From positions 55,934,630-55,998,629 of the forward strand of contig OY292274.1 of the NCBI GenBank assembly GCA_958496175.1: a stretch of DNA of 64,000 nucleotides. The letters are read 5' to 3'. This DNA comes from Sisyra terminalis (Eukaryota; Arthropoda; Insecta; Neuroptera; Sisyridae). This document shows positions 39,116 to 49,544 of this stretch, piece by piece. Position 1 is the stretch's first letter, and each line of letters opens with the position of its first letter. Below the pieces are notes generated by a model that did not search any database, was not told where the DNA came from, and saw nothing but the letters and a program-made list of their open reading frames with translations. The translations under genes and the position numbers were made by a program.

Positions 39116-41239
39116 CGAGGTGTGTTAATATGAAATCGGAATATTATACCAACTAGTAGTTGCCCGTTGCATTCGCAACTAAAGGTTTTATCTCAATAAA
39201 ATGTTTAATATGAGATAATATAGAGTTAATTAACAATCGAAATTTTAAATTTAATAATCAAAGTGTTTTGATATAAAAAAAAGTTTATCTAAAATTATAT
39301 TAAGAAATAAAATATAAGTGTTTTTCTTTATATCATTTTAATAACAATATTTTAAATAACGTCATTTCACTAAATCAGTATGAAATTTAATACTTATGTA
39401 GTACTTATACCAAATAGGCGATTTTAAATTTTGGTTCGTTTTTCAACAATCAAACTTTTTAAAATATATTTTTTATGAACCAATGGTTGTGATCTGGAGT
39501 AATTATATATTCGGCTGAAAAGCATTAAGATAGCAATTTTTTGCCATATATTTCACTGGCAATTCAAACATAAAATCTTCGATACTAACTTTTTTTCGGT
39601 ATTTAGAACTATTTAAAAACCAATTAATTTTTTTGAAAATAAATAAAATAATCGAATTTACTTCCACGCTTTCCACCTATTTCCAACAATTTTGTATATC
39701 GACGTCCAAATGTGCGAGATCGAATATCTTTTTAGTCATGTTAACTAACATAAAGAAGGTCATTATTTTTTTTCGTTTTACATTGTATTTTCAAATATAA
39801 GTGCACACTTGTGTCTATGAAATTTGGAAACTGTTTTCCTTATACGATTCAGATTTATAATAACAAAGAGTTTTTGAAAATTCCTCCCCTAAAAGAGTGA
39901 AAAACGGTAGCAAAGTTTGTAAGGGATAACGTTTAATAAACAATCGAAATTTCAAATTTAATAATCAATTAAAGTTCGTTAAAAGCGAAACGTTATTACT
40001 GCTTAGTATAAAACAAAGTTGATTTATTATTAGAAACAAAAACTTAGGGTCTGCTTAAAAATTTAAACTCTGATAAGTAGATATATCTGAAAAGGTTAAA
40101 TTAAGTTTATAAATGAGCATTATGTTTTTTGGCTTTCACATATTGTAGACCTGAAAATTCGAAATACTAATTCACAAATAAATGCATTAGTGAGTGAGTA
40201 CCTTTACCAACGTTTTGAATGCGTAAATGGGGATAACAGAGCGAATGCGTATAATCTATTCTGCACGGATACATGGTAAGACAGCCAATTTATATATAAG
40301 ATAAGTAGTGGCGGTCAATAGAGAATCTGCTAAATATATCATTGAAGCTTTTTTTTTTATTTTTGATATCTAATAAAGGTTTTCATGTATTTTGTATGTA
40401 TTAACGGATTATATTGAATGATATTGTTATCTAGGCGCTAATGTCCATGTTGTTGAAGCGACTTTAAATAAATTTAAATAAAAATAAAAAAAAAGATTTT
40501 CAATTCGCCAAAATGTAAATTTTCTACGACTTTATCATTTATAATAGCTTAAGCATGTGAAGTTTTGTGCTTAAAAACGGACGATTCGTGAACAGCATTG
40601 ATTTTCTATAACCAACAAAAACTGCTGCGAAATTGTATCGAATGCAATGCTTGTCGAAGCTTATGTTGAGCTTACTCTTAGAAAATCTCAATGTTTTAAG
40701 GAATTTTAAAAATTTTAAAAGGGCGATATCGACGTGAAGAACAAAAATCGTGGAAAATCACCGGAAAAGTGTGAAGACATCGAATTGTAAGAATTGCTAG
40801 ATGCAAATGGTAGTCAAACGCAACAACGACTTGTGATGGTAGGTTTGGACAAAGCTTTAGTGCAAAAAATTGGCCAGAATATCGAAATAGGCAATACGAA
40901 GAGACCTTGTTCCATGATAATTTATAATTCCTCTGACCACACAGAAAACTCAATGAAGGATATGCTTGAGCATAAAGTTTGGAAATTCTTTCGCATTTTC
41001 GCATCGGTTTTCTATTCGGACTTAGCTTCTTTAGATTATACTGAACAGCATTTCACATCTTATGAAGATCTACAAAAGGACTCGATGACGGGCTTTGATC
41101 AAAGATTTTAATATGATATCGTTACGTTGAAAATGTATACTTAATAGAGGAAACTAATATGAACAAAATAAGAATTTTCCTGTAGAAATAAGGAAAGCTT
41201 ATTATCCAGAAAAAAATGGTTTCATATTAACACACCTAG
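39116..41239 (+). mobile_element. Mariner-type element, decayed and interrupted by another repeat
   Basis: The ends CGAGGTGTGTTAATATGAAA (left) and its inverted partner (right) lie between TA dinucleotides. Transposase remnants on the plus strand are GDIDVKNKN, KCEDIEL-ELLDANGSQTQQ (DNA-binding part) and SDLASLDYTEQHFTSYEDLQ (C-terminal catalytic part; the third aspartate is in LDY). These resemble the mauritiana-type mariner lineage, unlike the element at 16.9 kb. The body between the DNA-binding and catalytic parts is mostly missing, yet the total is 2.1 kb because of the insertion at about 39150-40307. It cannot encode transposase. Confidence 0.8.
39150..40307 (+). mobile_element. Interspersed repeat nested in the mariner
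   Basis: It starts near ACTAGTAGTTGCCCGTTGC, only about 35 bp inside the mariner's left end, and ends near CAATTTATATATAAGATAAG. The beginning resembles the ACTAGCTG..CCCGC head of the repeat at 33985. The interior is non-coding. The mariner's missing continuity and excess length support nesting. Exact boundaries are uncertain because no target duplication was seen. Confidence 0.5.
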
Positions 41240-42363
41240 TAAGTTTGCAATTGATAGAAAATTTTGGGGCGAGGAGGGCCACAAAATCATTATAATTATT
41301 ATACATTTTTAGCTATCTTTAAAAATTGGTATTTGTTTTTCAACTGAAATCTGCATATCTATTTTTTCGAAGTTTTGATTAATCTGAATTTCTTAATTCC
41401 CTTCGGCTTGTAAAAATTAATAAAAAAACTATTGAATCTATAATAATATGAATACTTATATACGTATTTTGCTTTTGTTACATAAATACTAATATTCTCT
41501 AGTTATTTTTATTAAGAAATATCTATCCAATTTTTAATTTTGATAGTAGAATCTGTGATACAAATTATCGTGCTTTGTTCAATGCAGTTTAATTTGTAAT
41601 ATTTGAATAGAGAAAATGTATCTTGTTACATTTAAGTGTTTGGTAGTAATTCCAAAGGATAATATAGTACATTGTTTTCTATTCATCTTAAAGTAAATAA
41701 CACGAAATCGGACAAACCTTCAAGAAACACGATAATGATGAACCTAATTGCTTCTTTCAATGGTGGTATTTGATTAGTGAATTTCGACCCTGTGTATCAT
41801 TTAAATCCGATGATATTCATTAATTGATACCATGTTTATTAAAGCATGATTTGGATATTCTTATTTTTACATACAGTTTAATTGGTATCTACTAGTTACA
41901 CCTGTTCTTTGTTCTTTAAATTTCCATGAAAGAGCTATATTGATCCACCATGTGTATTTATTCAGTGATTTATATATCTACAATTTATTTCTTTGTTACA
42001 GTGTGTGATTTATTTTCTTTTTATTGTATTTGCATTTCTTTAAGAATGAATGTCGTTACAAAATGAAGACTTCTTATAGCTGTTTTTGTATCCAATTTAA
42101 TCTTTAATGATTTTTATAAGTATACATACCACCTTAAAAGTGAAAAAGTTATGAATATTAAAAATTATAATGATAGTTCTTTTAAAAAAGTATTTTATAG
42201 AAAAAAACATACTCGTTACTTTCTCACAATTGATACTTACTTTTCTTCGGTCAGCATTATGATAACTAGGAAAAGTTTGTTTTCCATCGAAAATTAGGAC
42301 TAGTATAAAGATGTAGTACGCAACACGTTATGCTGACTAATGTATGTGATTGTTTGTTTCCAG

Positions 42364-42508
42364 AATTCACTGGACGGTAATGTCAGCACTTCCACATTGA
42401 CATTGTTGCCTTTACGTTCTGACAACGACAAGTCTCTTACGTGCCGTGCAGAAAACCCCCAAGTGCACGGCGGCGTCGAGGAAGCAACCCTTCGGCTCAA
42501 TGTGTTTT
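42364..42508 (+). CDS. Sidestep-family protein, exon encoding rest of Ig3
   Basis: The TTTCCAG acceptor and TGTTAGT donor frame 145 bases, in at phase 0 and out at phase 1. The peptide NSLDGNVSTSTLTLLPLRSD, then NDKSLTCRAENPQVHGG, carries the second Ig3 cysteine in the family's LxCRAENP context. It ends ATLRLNVF, the last strand of the domain. It is GC-richer than its surroundings, as are the other exons of this gene. The following intron is only 204 bp. Confidence 0.9.
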
Positions 42509-42712
42509 GTTAGTTTTATGTTTCTACTTTTATTTACGTTAATTTGAGCTTTGTTGACAAAATATATAAGTATACTTTTGTCTTCTAATCTACTATCTAT
42601 TCAACTAATTTTTTAAAAACTAATTCTTTGCGATTAAAGTTAAATCTAATTTTATATTTATAATCCAATTAACTATTGGTTGAAATTAATTAAAGAATGA
42701 TTTATTTTGTAG

Positions 42713-42843
42713 TTGTTCCAATTCTTCAATTGCAACTGGGATCCAATCTAAATCCTGATGATATCGAAGAAGGTGATGATGTATATTTTGAGTGCAAAGT
42801 ACATGCAAATCCTCAAGCTTATAAAGTACTTTGGAAACATAAT
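42713..42843 (+). CDS. Sidestep-family protein, exon encoding start of Ig4
   Basis: The TTTTGTAG acceptor and AATGTGAGT donor frame 131 bases, phase 1 to phase 0. The peptide VPILQLQLGSNLNPDDIEEG, then DDVYFECKVHANPQAYKVLW and KHN, matches the family pattern 'VPxxxLxLGxxLNPDDIxEGDDVYFEC'. This is a second strong Side hallmark and contains the first Ig4 cysteine and the core tryptophan. Confidence 0.92.
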
Positions 42844-42997
42844 GTGAGTATCAAATATAAACAATTAACACAACGACTAAGTTCATTAAAATAAAGAAGC
42901 TCCGTTTTCTTATATTTTTCTAACTAACAATATAATAGTAATCCCTCCAACTGCACGATAGTTCTGTTCCCAAAAAACAGCGCACAGTACTTTATAC

Positions 42998-43946
42998 CAG
43001 TGGTTCCCAACATATTTCAGGCCTTGCCTAAGGTGACCATACGTCCCGTTTTGAGTGGGACAGTCCCGCTTTTGGGTCTTGTGTCCCGCCGTCCTTGAAG
43101 AACCTAAAAATGTCCCGCTTTAAGAAAAAGTGACCTGTGATAGGTATTAATTCATCACAACCAAAAACATTATGCAGGTAAACTACATATACCTATAGTG
43201 TAAAACTCATAGGCCATAAACCTACAGTACATGGAAAACCAAACCGGATACTTTAAAGCAAATTTGTGCATCCGAAAAATATAGAAAACCGGTCGAATAA
43301 TTTATCTACTCTATTATTAAATTATTATTACAATATTTTATTAGTTTTTTTTTGTCGTCATTTTTAAATAAAAAATTAATATTTTTTTCTAACAAAGGAG
43401 CACTGAGTTTTACTATATTTCTAGTGTTGTCAATTTACGCAAAATCATAATATGGTTTTCCAGTTTTCGTATTCAAATTTACAGATGTCCCGCTTTGAAG
43501 CAAAAAAATTATGGTCACGTTAGCCATGCCCCACCTAGACATTTCTAAAATCCTGATGCCCCCCCCTCGTAATATTAAAATTTTTTATTCAAAATTTTAC
43601 GGTTATTCACCTGGAGGAAACTTAAAAGGTCATTAACTTGGTATCTAAACAAGCTTTCAAAGAATAAATCATCCATGAAAGAGAAAAATAAAAAATGAAA
43701 AAACAATTAAATAAATAAAGTTTCCAAACATATAATGGAGAATTGAAATGCAGCAATAGCAAATATTTGAATACAAACATTATTTGAAATGAATGAAAAA
43801 CAAATTCACTGTTATTAACTCATTCTCTAATTACCCCATAGTCTTTGGTATAGTCAGCCAAAGGGTGCACATCCTGCCCATGACTCACCGGTAAAATATT
43901 ACCATACCCCACCGGTGGGGCTTGCACCCCACGTTGGGAATGATTG
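42998..43946. mobile_element. Non-autonomous hAT-type element (outer)
   Basis: The left end CAGTGGTTCCCAAC matches an inverted right end, GTTGGGAATGATTG. Flanking bases CTTTATAC (42990-42997) and CCTTATAC (43947-43954) are a 7/8-matching target duplication. Both features are typical of hAT elements, including the CAGxGGTTCxCAAC group. The element has no transposase and contains the second element at 43029-43522. Confidence 0.75.
43029..43522. mobile_element. Non-autonomous hAT-type element (nested)
   Basis: It starts TAAGGTGACCATACGTCCCG and ends TATGGTCACGTTA, inverted copies at the tips. Flanking GCCTTGCC (43021-43028) and GCCATGCC (43523-43530) form a 7/8 target duplication inside the outer hAT. 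CCCGCTTTTG-like repeats recur just inside the left end. It is a 494-bp miniature element without coding sequence that inserted after the outer one. Confidence 0.7.
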
Positions 43947-45085
43947 CCTTATACAATACCTACAATACTTATTGAGCATGAAAATAGGTTCTAAATTTTA
44001 GAAAATTTTCAAAATAATGAGATAAAATTAGTATTCAAACAAAAATTAACACTACAAATATGTATTTTAAACATAAAAACCAAAATGCGGTTCCAAAAAC
44101 CTATTAAAATTAAAAAAATATCAATAATATGAACTTGTTCAAAAAAATTTAGCCATGAAAAAGGCTTTCTGCGATAAAAAAAGATAAGTCGCTGCTATAT
44201 TCTGATGAGCTTTTTTATCTTGGAAAAGCAAAAACTAGTTATCTAAGAATGGGTACCAGTCTTTTTCCTGCTGGTAAAAATCTTTTCATAAGTAGCCACA
44301 GCCCATGATAAATTCCTGTTCAAATTTAAGGCATGCATGAAGTAAACATTTCAAAAACTGTACAATGTGAAATTTTAATCGTGCAGTGAGAAAATCAGTA
44401 TTAAAAACCCAACTTGCGCAGTAGAAAACCGCGCAGTGAAAACCTGCACAGTGGGAAGGATTACTGTATATTATAGTAGTTAGTATTAAAAATTTTTACG
44501 TAATATTAAATAATTACGTAATATTTTTTAATAATATTAAAATAGACCAATATTTTTTTTCTAAGAAAATATTGGAAACATATTCAATAAACATGTGGAA
44601 TAGTACAAACTTTTATGCAGTTCTTTACGATTTTTTCTTAATTTTCCACTAGATTAAAGGAAAAGTATGATATATCTCGACATGAAAACGAATTAAAGAA
44701 AAACCGCAAATTTATAAAATGTAATCCAGAATCTCCCAAACAAGCTTTAGAACTCCAAATAAATAAAAAATAAAGGGGTGATCAACCTTCCAAAACCTAC
44801 TTTACCTTTTTACCAAATTTTAAAAAAATAATTTTAACTTTTCGTATGTTTCTGTTGAATAGTAAACTTTTATTATTGAAATCAAAGTCTAAACAAATGA
44901 TTATAGTATTTTATAACATTAAATGTTATAATTTTCACGAAATTGTCTCTTTTCATTAGTTACTTTATTATTTACGAAACAAACATGAATTCAGAAGCCC
45001 AAAGCTAATGAGGAGAAATTATTACGTCTTTCGAATATATGAAGTAATTAATCTTATAATTTACATAAAAACCTCCTTTTTTCAG

Positions 45086-45245
45086 GGCCATGTTATTCAA
45101 CATAATCAAAAAGCTGGTGTTATACTTAGCAATCATGATTTAGCGTTACAAAATGTGGCTCGATATCAATCAGGAAATTACACTTGCGTGGCATCGAATG
45201 TTGAAGGAGACGGAGTCAGCAATGTAGTACAACTTAAAATAATGT
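45086..45245 (+). CDS. Sidestep-family protein, exon encoding rest of Ig4
   Basis: The TTTTTTCAG acceptor and TGTAAGT donor frame 160 bases, phase 0 to phase 1. The peptide GHVIQHNQKAGVILSNHDLA, then LQNVARYQSGNYTCVASNVE and GDGVSN, gives the second Ig4 cysteine in the classic Y-x-S-G-x-Y-x-C-V-A-S-N context. The ATG-led frame starting at 45008 upstream is intron read-through, not a start. The intron after this exon is 69 bp and has no stop in frame. Confidence 0.92.
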
Positions 45246-45314
45246 GTAAGTTTAGTGTTATGGGAAAAATATTCTTTTATAAAACAAGTTGCGTTTTATA
45301 TATTCGTTTTTTAG

Positions 45315-45911
45315 TCAAACCTATTTGTCGTAATGAACAAAAACGGGTGTATGGTGTTGCTAGACATGAAAACGCACAAGTCTTATGTGAAGTCGAATCG
45401 TTTCCGCCTCCTGATAGCTTTAAATGGTCATTTAACAATACAGCTGAGACTATAGATGTACCTCAGGTGCGATACAAATCAACTTCTGTTCTATCCATAT
45501 CAACATTGTCGTACACTCCCGTCACTGAAATGGACTATGGAACTGTGATGTGTTGGGCCAATAATTTGGCAGGACGTCAAATAGAACCATGTGTATTTCA
45601 TATCATCGCAGCCGGAAAACCTGATCCACCATACAATTGCTCTTTAGTGAACCAGTCAACACATTCGTTGCAAATTGAATGCATTGAAGGATTTGATGGT
45701 GGTCAGCCCCAATACTTCATTTTGGAAGTTTTCGATCAACAAAACAACATTTTACAAGCAAACATGACATCGAAATTTCCCGTTTTCACCGTCACCGGAC
45801 TAGCAGCGGGAAAAACTCTCAAAATCGTTGTCTATGCCGCAAACTCAAAGGGAAAAAGTGAAACGGTACTTTTAGAAGGGCTTACATTGAAAATTGCAGA
45901 AAAACAAACTG
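45315..45911 (+). CDS. Sidestep-family protein, exon encoding Ig5 and fibronectin III domain
   Basis: This is the largest exon (597 bases, phase 1 to phase 1), between a TTTTTTAG acceptor and a GGTAAAAT donor. Ig5 runs from FKPICRNEQ through VLCEVESFPPPDSFKWSFNN to MDYGTVMCWANNLAGRQ, with both cysteines and the core Trp. A short IAAGKPDPPYNC linker leads into a fibronectin III domain of about 90 residues with ECIEGFDGGQPQYFILEVFD and the closing VTGLAAGKTLKIVVYAANSKGKSE. Asn-x-Ser/Thr sites suggest glycosylation. Ig5 followed by one FnIII domain is the standard Side ectodomain end. Confidence 0.93.
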
Positions 45912-45971
45912 GTAAAATAAGTTTTAATCATCGTAAATTTTGTTATCTAAATAGTGGTTTTGCTTTTATAG

Positions 45972-46202
45972 GAACTCCAACCGAATTTACACCTATGTTG
46001 TCCGTATTGATTGGAATCGTGGCCGCATGCTTGTTCATTATTTTTATTATTGTTGGAGCTTTACGTATGAAAGCTCAACGTAGTTCACCGCAACCAGCTG
46101 TAATGCCTCTTAAACAAAAACCACCAATTTCTTTACCATTACATTCTGACTCTGAGGAATTAAAAGATGATAAAAATCCTGATGTGATTCCGGCTAATAA
46201 AG
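45972..46202 (+). CDS. Sidestep-family protein, exon encoding transmembrane helix and proximal tail
   Basis: The acceptor TTTTATAG completes a Gly codon with the preceding exon; the donor is GGTAAAGA. The peptide PTEFTPMLSVLIG opens into a single hydrophobic span, MLSVLIGIVAACLFIIFIIV, followed by basic RMKAQR, a typical stop-transfer for a type I membrane protein. The cytoplasmic part is rich in Pro, Ser and charged residues (PLKQKPPISLPLHSDSEELK). The exon leaves in phase 1. The 60-bp intron before it is stop-free and in frame, so retention would add 20 residues just outside the membrane. Confidence 0.92.
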
Positions 46203-46638
46203 GTAAAGAGTTCGTTTAAAACTACTGGGTAATAATTATTTTTGTATCAATAAATCTCTACTAATGTTATTTTTTCATAGTAAATAAAATGAAAATGTTT
46301 GTACCAAAACCTAACATACTACTATAGCCGCTCGGCTTCAAAAGTCAAATAAAGATTAACACAGTTAACACATTAACTCATTAACATTAACACATTAATT
46401 GCAACACATAAATTATAATTCTGAAATCTCTTATTTTTGGTCTTACTTATAAAGTTCTTTGTTATATTGGTTTGTTAAGGATTTGGGCCAAACGGAATTC
46501 AGGAATATAATTCCTGTGTTACTATAATCTTTATTTGACTTTTGAGGCCAAGCCGCTACACTATTAGAGTAGTATCAGTACACATTGTATATACATAAAG
46601 CTATATGCCCATAAATTTAGTTCCTTATCCTCTTTTAG
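46203..46638. other. Intron of 436 bp, half of it a MITE
   Basis: Donor GTAAAGAG and acceptor TCTTTTAG. The central part is the inverted-repeat element at about 46317-46573; the rest is ordinary A/T-rich intron sequence. Confidence 0.75.
46317..46573. mobile_element. Short MITE with inverted ends inside intron
   Basis: The ends contain TTCAAAAGTCAAATAAAGAT and its complement near 46530-46550, preceded by related AGCCGCTCGGC / AGCGGCTTGGC tips. ATTAACAC-type repeats lie between. No coding sequence and no certain target duplication were found. It occupies most of a short intron between two tail exons. Confidence 0.6.
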
Positions 46639-46799
46639 ATTCTGATTATCAACTTACGTCAGCCGTTCAAACTCCAGGAGAACGAACTTACAGTGTCCAT
46701 TCCGATAGCGTTCATACTTTGCAAACCACCCCACTTACTGCTGTAGAACCAGTTGCATACCAAAATGGAAACAGTCGAGACCAACGATTAACCTCCCCC
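46639..46799 (+). CDS. Sidestep-family protein, cytoplasmic tail exon
   Basis: The TCTTTTAG acceptor and CCCGTAAGT donor frame 161 bases, phase 1 to phase 0. The peptide is DSDYQLTSAVQTPGERTYSV, then HSDSVHTLQTTPLTAVEPVA and YQNG. It is low in hydrophobic residues and rich in Ser/Thr with several Tyr, as expected of the disordered Side tail. Phase continuity with both neighbours supports it although no folded domain is present. Confidence 0.85.
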
Positions 46800-46865
46800 G
46801 TAAGTTTAACGGTTTTTGAAACTAAACATTTTCTAAATAATTTTACTGAAATATTTTCACTTTAG

Positions 46866-47066
46866 GTGAGCAATGAGATTACATATGCTGAGCTTTGTCT
46901 TGCTCGCCCAGTTGCAGATGGAACTTTAAGAAAAGATGATACAACCGTATATGCACAAATCGACCATAATCGAAGACCACCAGCATCTGCTGGAATGTAC
47001 CACCATCGTGAAGTGGTAACAGTACGAACACCATTAATGGGATGTCAACAGGAAAGCTGCGTTTAA
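46866..47066 (+). CDS. Sidestep-family protein, last coding exon with tyrosine motifs and stop
   Basis: The exon starts directly after CACTTTAG in phase 0 and ends at TAA (47064-47066), giving 66 residues. It carries ITYAELCL and, 26 residues on, TVYAQIDH; both fit Y-x-x-[LI] tyrosine signalling motifs resembling ITAM/ITIM-type sequences. Related Tyr motifs are a recurring feature near the end of Side-family tails. Signalling through them is an inference. The frame-ending TAG at 46863-46865 is the splice acceptor, so the preceding open frame is not a real terminus. Confidence 0.88.
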   Translation: MSNEITYAELCLARPVADGTLRKDDTTVYAQIDHNRRPPASAGMYHHREVVTVRTPLMGCQQESCV

Positions 47067-47800
47067 ACGAATACAGTATAACAAGGAAATTTTAAACTAA
47101 AGTCATTTGGTCTCCAATCGTTTTTAAAACAAATCGGACCAGAAATCTTAATGAATTTGTATGTATCGTTTTAAAATAATTTGACAAATTATTTGTACAG
47201 AACTGCAAGATTAAAGTTGTATATTATATGAAACCAAAATATATTGTATGTGATTCCTCAAATTAGTATAAATATCTCTTCTTATTAAAGTATTATTTAA
47301 ATAGCTAAATTAAATTAATTTAATTTAGTATTTTAATTTGTACATATCATAAAAATATCGAAACGAACATATTAAAGAACACAAATCAACTAATTTTAAA
47401 TTACTCTCTTACTTTCTATATTTCTTAAATAAAAGAAGATTTCACTATTTGGTTTGTATAAACTATATCCAAACTATAATATTTTATATAATAACTATAA
47501 AACTATAAAAATTATTGTAATTGTATTTACATCACAAACTTGTAGCAAAATTATAGATTGTCATTTATGTGTGACAAATAATGTGAAATATTTAAATGAA
47601 AATTTAACTTCATAAAGTTATATTAGGACAATAGTAAGGTTATTGATAAAATCGATAAATCAAAAATGTATTGAAACTTATATCGTCTCATAAGAATTAT
47701 TATCCAAATATTATGTATAAAACTCTTTGTAAATAAATGTATATATTTCTAATGTATAACTAATGAATACAAATAATAAATGTGATAATAAATGTCGACC
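47067..47800 (+). other. 3' untranslated region with several polyadenylation signals
   Basis: A/T-rich sequence follows the stop. Canonical AATAAA hexamers occur at 47428-47433, 47732-47737, 47775-47780 and 47787-47792. The last three are clustered and are the likelier site for the long 3' end; which one is used cannot be told from sequence. Confidence 0.5.
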
Positions 47801-48074
47801 TTCGTCATTTTTAATTAAGGAAATCCATTTTTCAAAGTATCGACATTTAGACTAAATTTTTATTTTAGGAATGTATCGGAAAATTGGTTGTTCTAAATGG
47901 TTCTAAAAATGGAACCAAAATAGACCATGGAAAAGAATTGCTTTTGAAAATAACGTAAAATTATTTTTTTAATTAGAATTTAATCAAAACAAACAAGAAT
48001 AAATAGTAAGAGGGCCGCATGAATAGGGTTCGACTTTATTTTTTATTCTATTCGTGATTTTTTTGTTAATCCAA

Positions 48075-48440
48075 TTCCTATATGATAAACTTTTCTTTTT
48101 TGTGGGTAAATTTTTGATCCAAAAATTGTTCCATAATACTTTGATAAAATATACCCTCATAAGTAAATCTCACCCCTCAAGAACAACCAATTATAGGGCA
48201 AATTTGGTGCATATATTTTTATATCCTTTATTTTCCGTTTTGATTTCTCAAGGATCTTACCATTATATGCAAACTATTTTTTTACAATTTCATTAAGAAT
48301 CATTCAGTCTTTAATCTTCTGCTCAATTTCAGCGAAAAAAACCGTCCCTTATATGCAACTTGAAATTTTTCCTTTTTGAAACTTTGAAATGGTATTGCGA
48401 GTGTCCTTTTGCACACAAGACAAAAAAAATTCACATAACA
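48075..48440 (-). repeat. Outermost inverted repeat, left single copy
   Basis: On the minus strand this reads TGCAAAAGGACACTCGCAAT, later GCACCAAATTTGCCCTATAA, then TTGAGGGGTGAGATTTACTT, ending at GGAACAATTTTTGG. The same motifs, diverged, appear in the plus orientation at 55.83-56.45 kb. The order of segments is permuted because the right side is a tandem pair. Divergence is visibly higher than in the inner arms, so this pair is older. Confidence 0.65.
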
Positions 48441-49544
48441 ATTCATGTAAGGCTCTTATTTTTTAAATCGTCAAAACAGTTTACCCTTATCAGGAAATGC
48501 CATCCTTGCGTTTATCGGTTTTTTTAAAGTTGTTGAAGTTAGGCAACTAATTTTTTAGCTATGTATTTGGGCTGCGGCGAAAGCTCCCTTGTTTTCAACT
48601 TAATATAAATTGGACGTATGATTTGTTTTATTAATTTAAATCAATGTTTTTTTACTAATTCATCAAATCTGTAAATTGAGGACAAGAGCACTTTTTTGGG
48701 GTTGAAAAAAGTATCAGCTATTGATACTTGTAAATATTGTTCTATAATCTGTTTGAATTTATCTGTACAGAGGAAGCAGACCGAAGACGTAAGAGCATTC
48801 ATTGAATTTGAATTGTTCATCCTTTCCAAATGGAAGTTTGAGGAATGTATACGGATCATTCGAGTATCATCAACTTCATCATGAATATCATTTTTAACAA
48901 TTGATATCTACCGAGAAGAATACGATATTACAATCAATTATTATTACTACAACAATCAATGGTGTAAACTTTTGTTTCCTTAAATTAGTGACCGTGAAGT
49001 GATAAAGTGATTAAAGTGAAAACTAATTAAATTATCCGAATAATCAAACCGTTCTTATAATTTTACTATTTCTTGAAGATTGTAACAATACTTTGACATA
49101 AATTATATACACTTTTATAAAATTGAAAAAAACTCATATTGTATCAATGTATAAATTATTTCATTCATATTTAACATTAATAAATTAATTTTAATAGAAT
49201 AAATGGTTTCAATTCGATTTATCGCACCTATCGTCTTGCATTTTATATTTCAGAGATTTTTTTACAGTTAGAAATAGAATATATAGAAGAGTTAACTTAA
49301 TACAACGAGAAGATAGCTAAGGTTAGTACAATGTTTTTCGAAAGATTATCAAATAATGCGATGAAAGCCAATATCGAAAAATATCATAAATGTTAGATGA
49401 CTTTAATCGTTTTTTTTTTATAATTATAAATTTGAATTTTAATACGAAATCATTTGGAAAAATTTTTGAAAAAAAAAATATTTATTATTTCATTTTGTTT
49501 TAAAAAACGGACGAATGACCTTAAAATATTACTATGTGATTGGT

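Larger units (their letters stand above)
38868..42363. other. Intron of 3.5 kb carrying a composite mariner
   Basis: Donor GTAAGT and acceptor TTTCCAG. More than half is the mariner-type element at 39116-41239. The remaining 41.24-42.36 kb is A/T-rich with nothing recognisable. Confidence 0.8.
42844..45085. other. Intron of 2.2 kb with nested hAT-type elements
   Basis: Donor GTGAGT and acceptor TTTTTCAG. The first kilobase is occupied by one hAT-type element inside another. From 43955 to 45085 only A/T-rich sequence was seen, including two short GCGCAGTGAAAA-type repeats near 44400-44450. Confidence 0.8.

Noticed and set aside
40696..41111. Overlapping frames of about 100 codons on both strands
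   Set aside because: Minus frame is a shadow; plus frame is part of the decayed mariner transposase, not a host gene.
45008..46219. A single 403-codon open frame beginning with ATG at 45008
   Set aside because: It reads through the end of the previous intron, a 69-bp intron, a 60-bp intron and the donor at 46203. Splice sites in phase and Ig/FnIII domain continuity show it is a merger of three exons, not a separate gene.
48641..48884. Overlapping frames of 72 and 62 codons on opposite strands
   Set aside because: No family motifs; mutual shadows in A/T-rich intergenic DNA.
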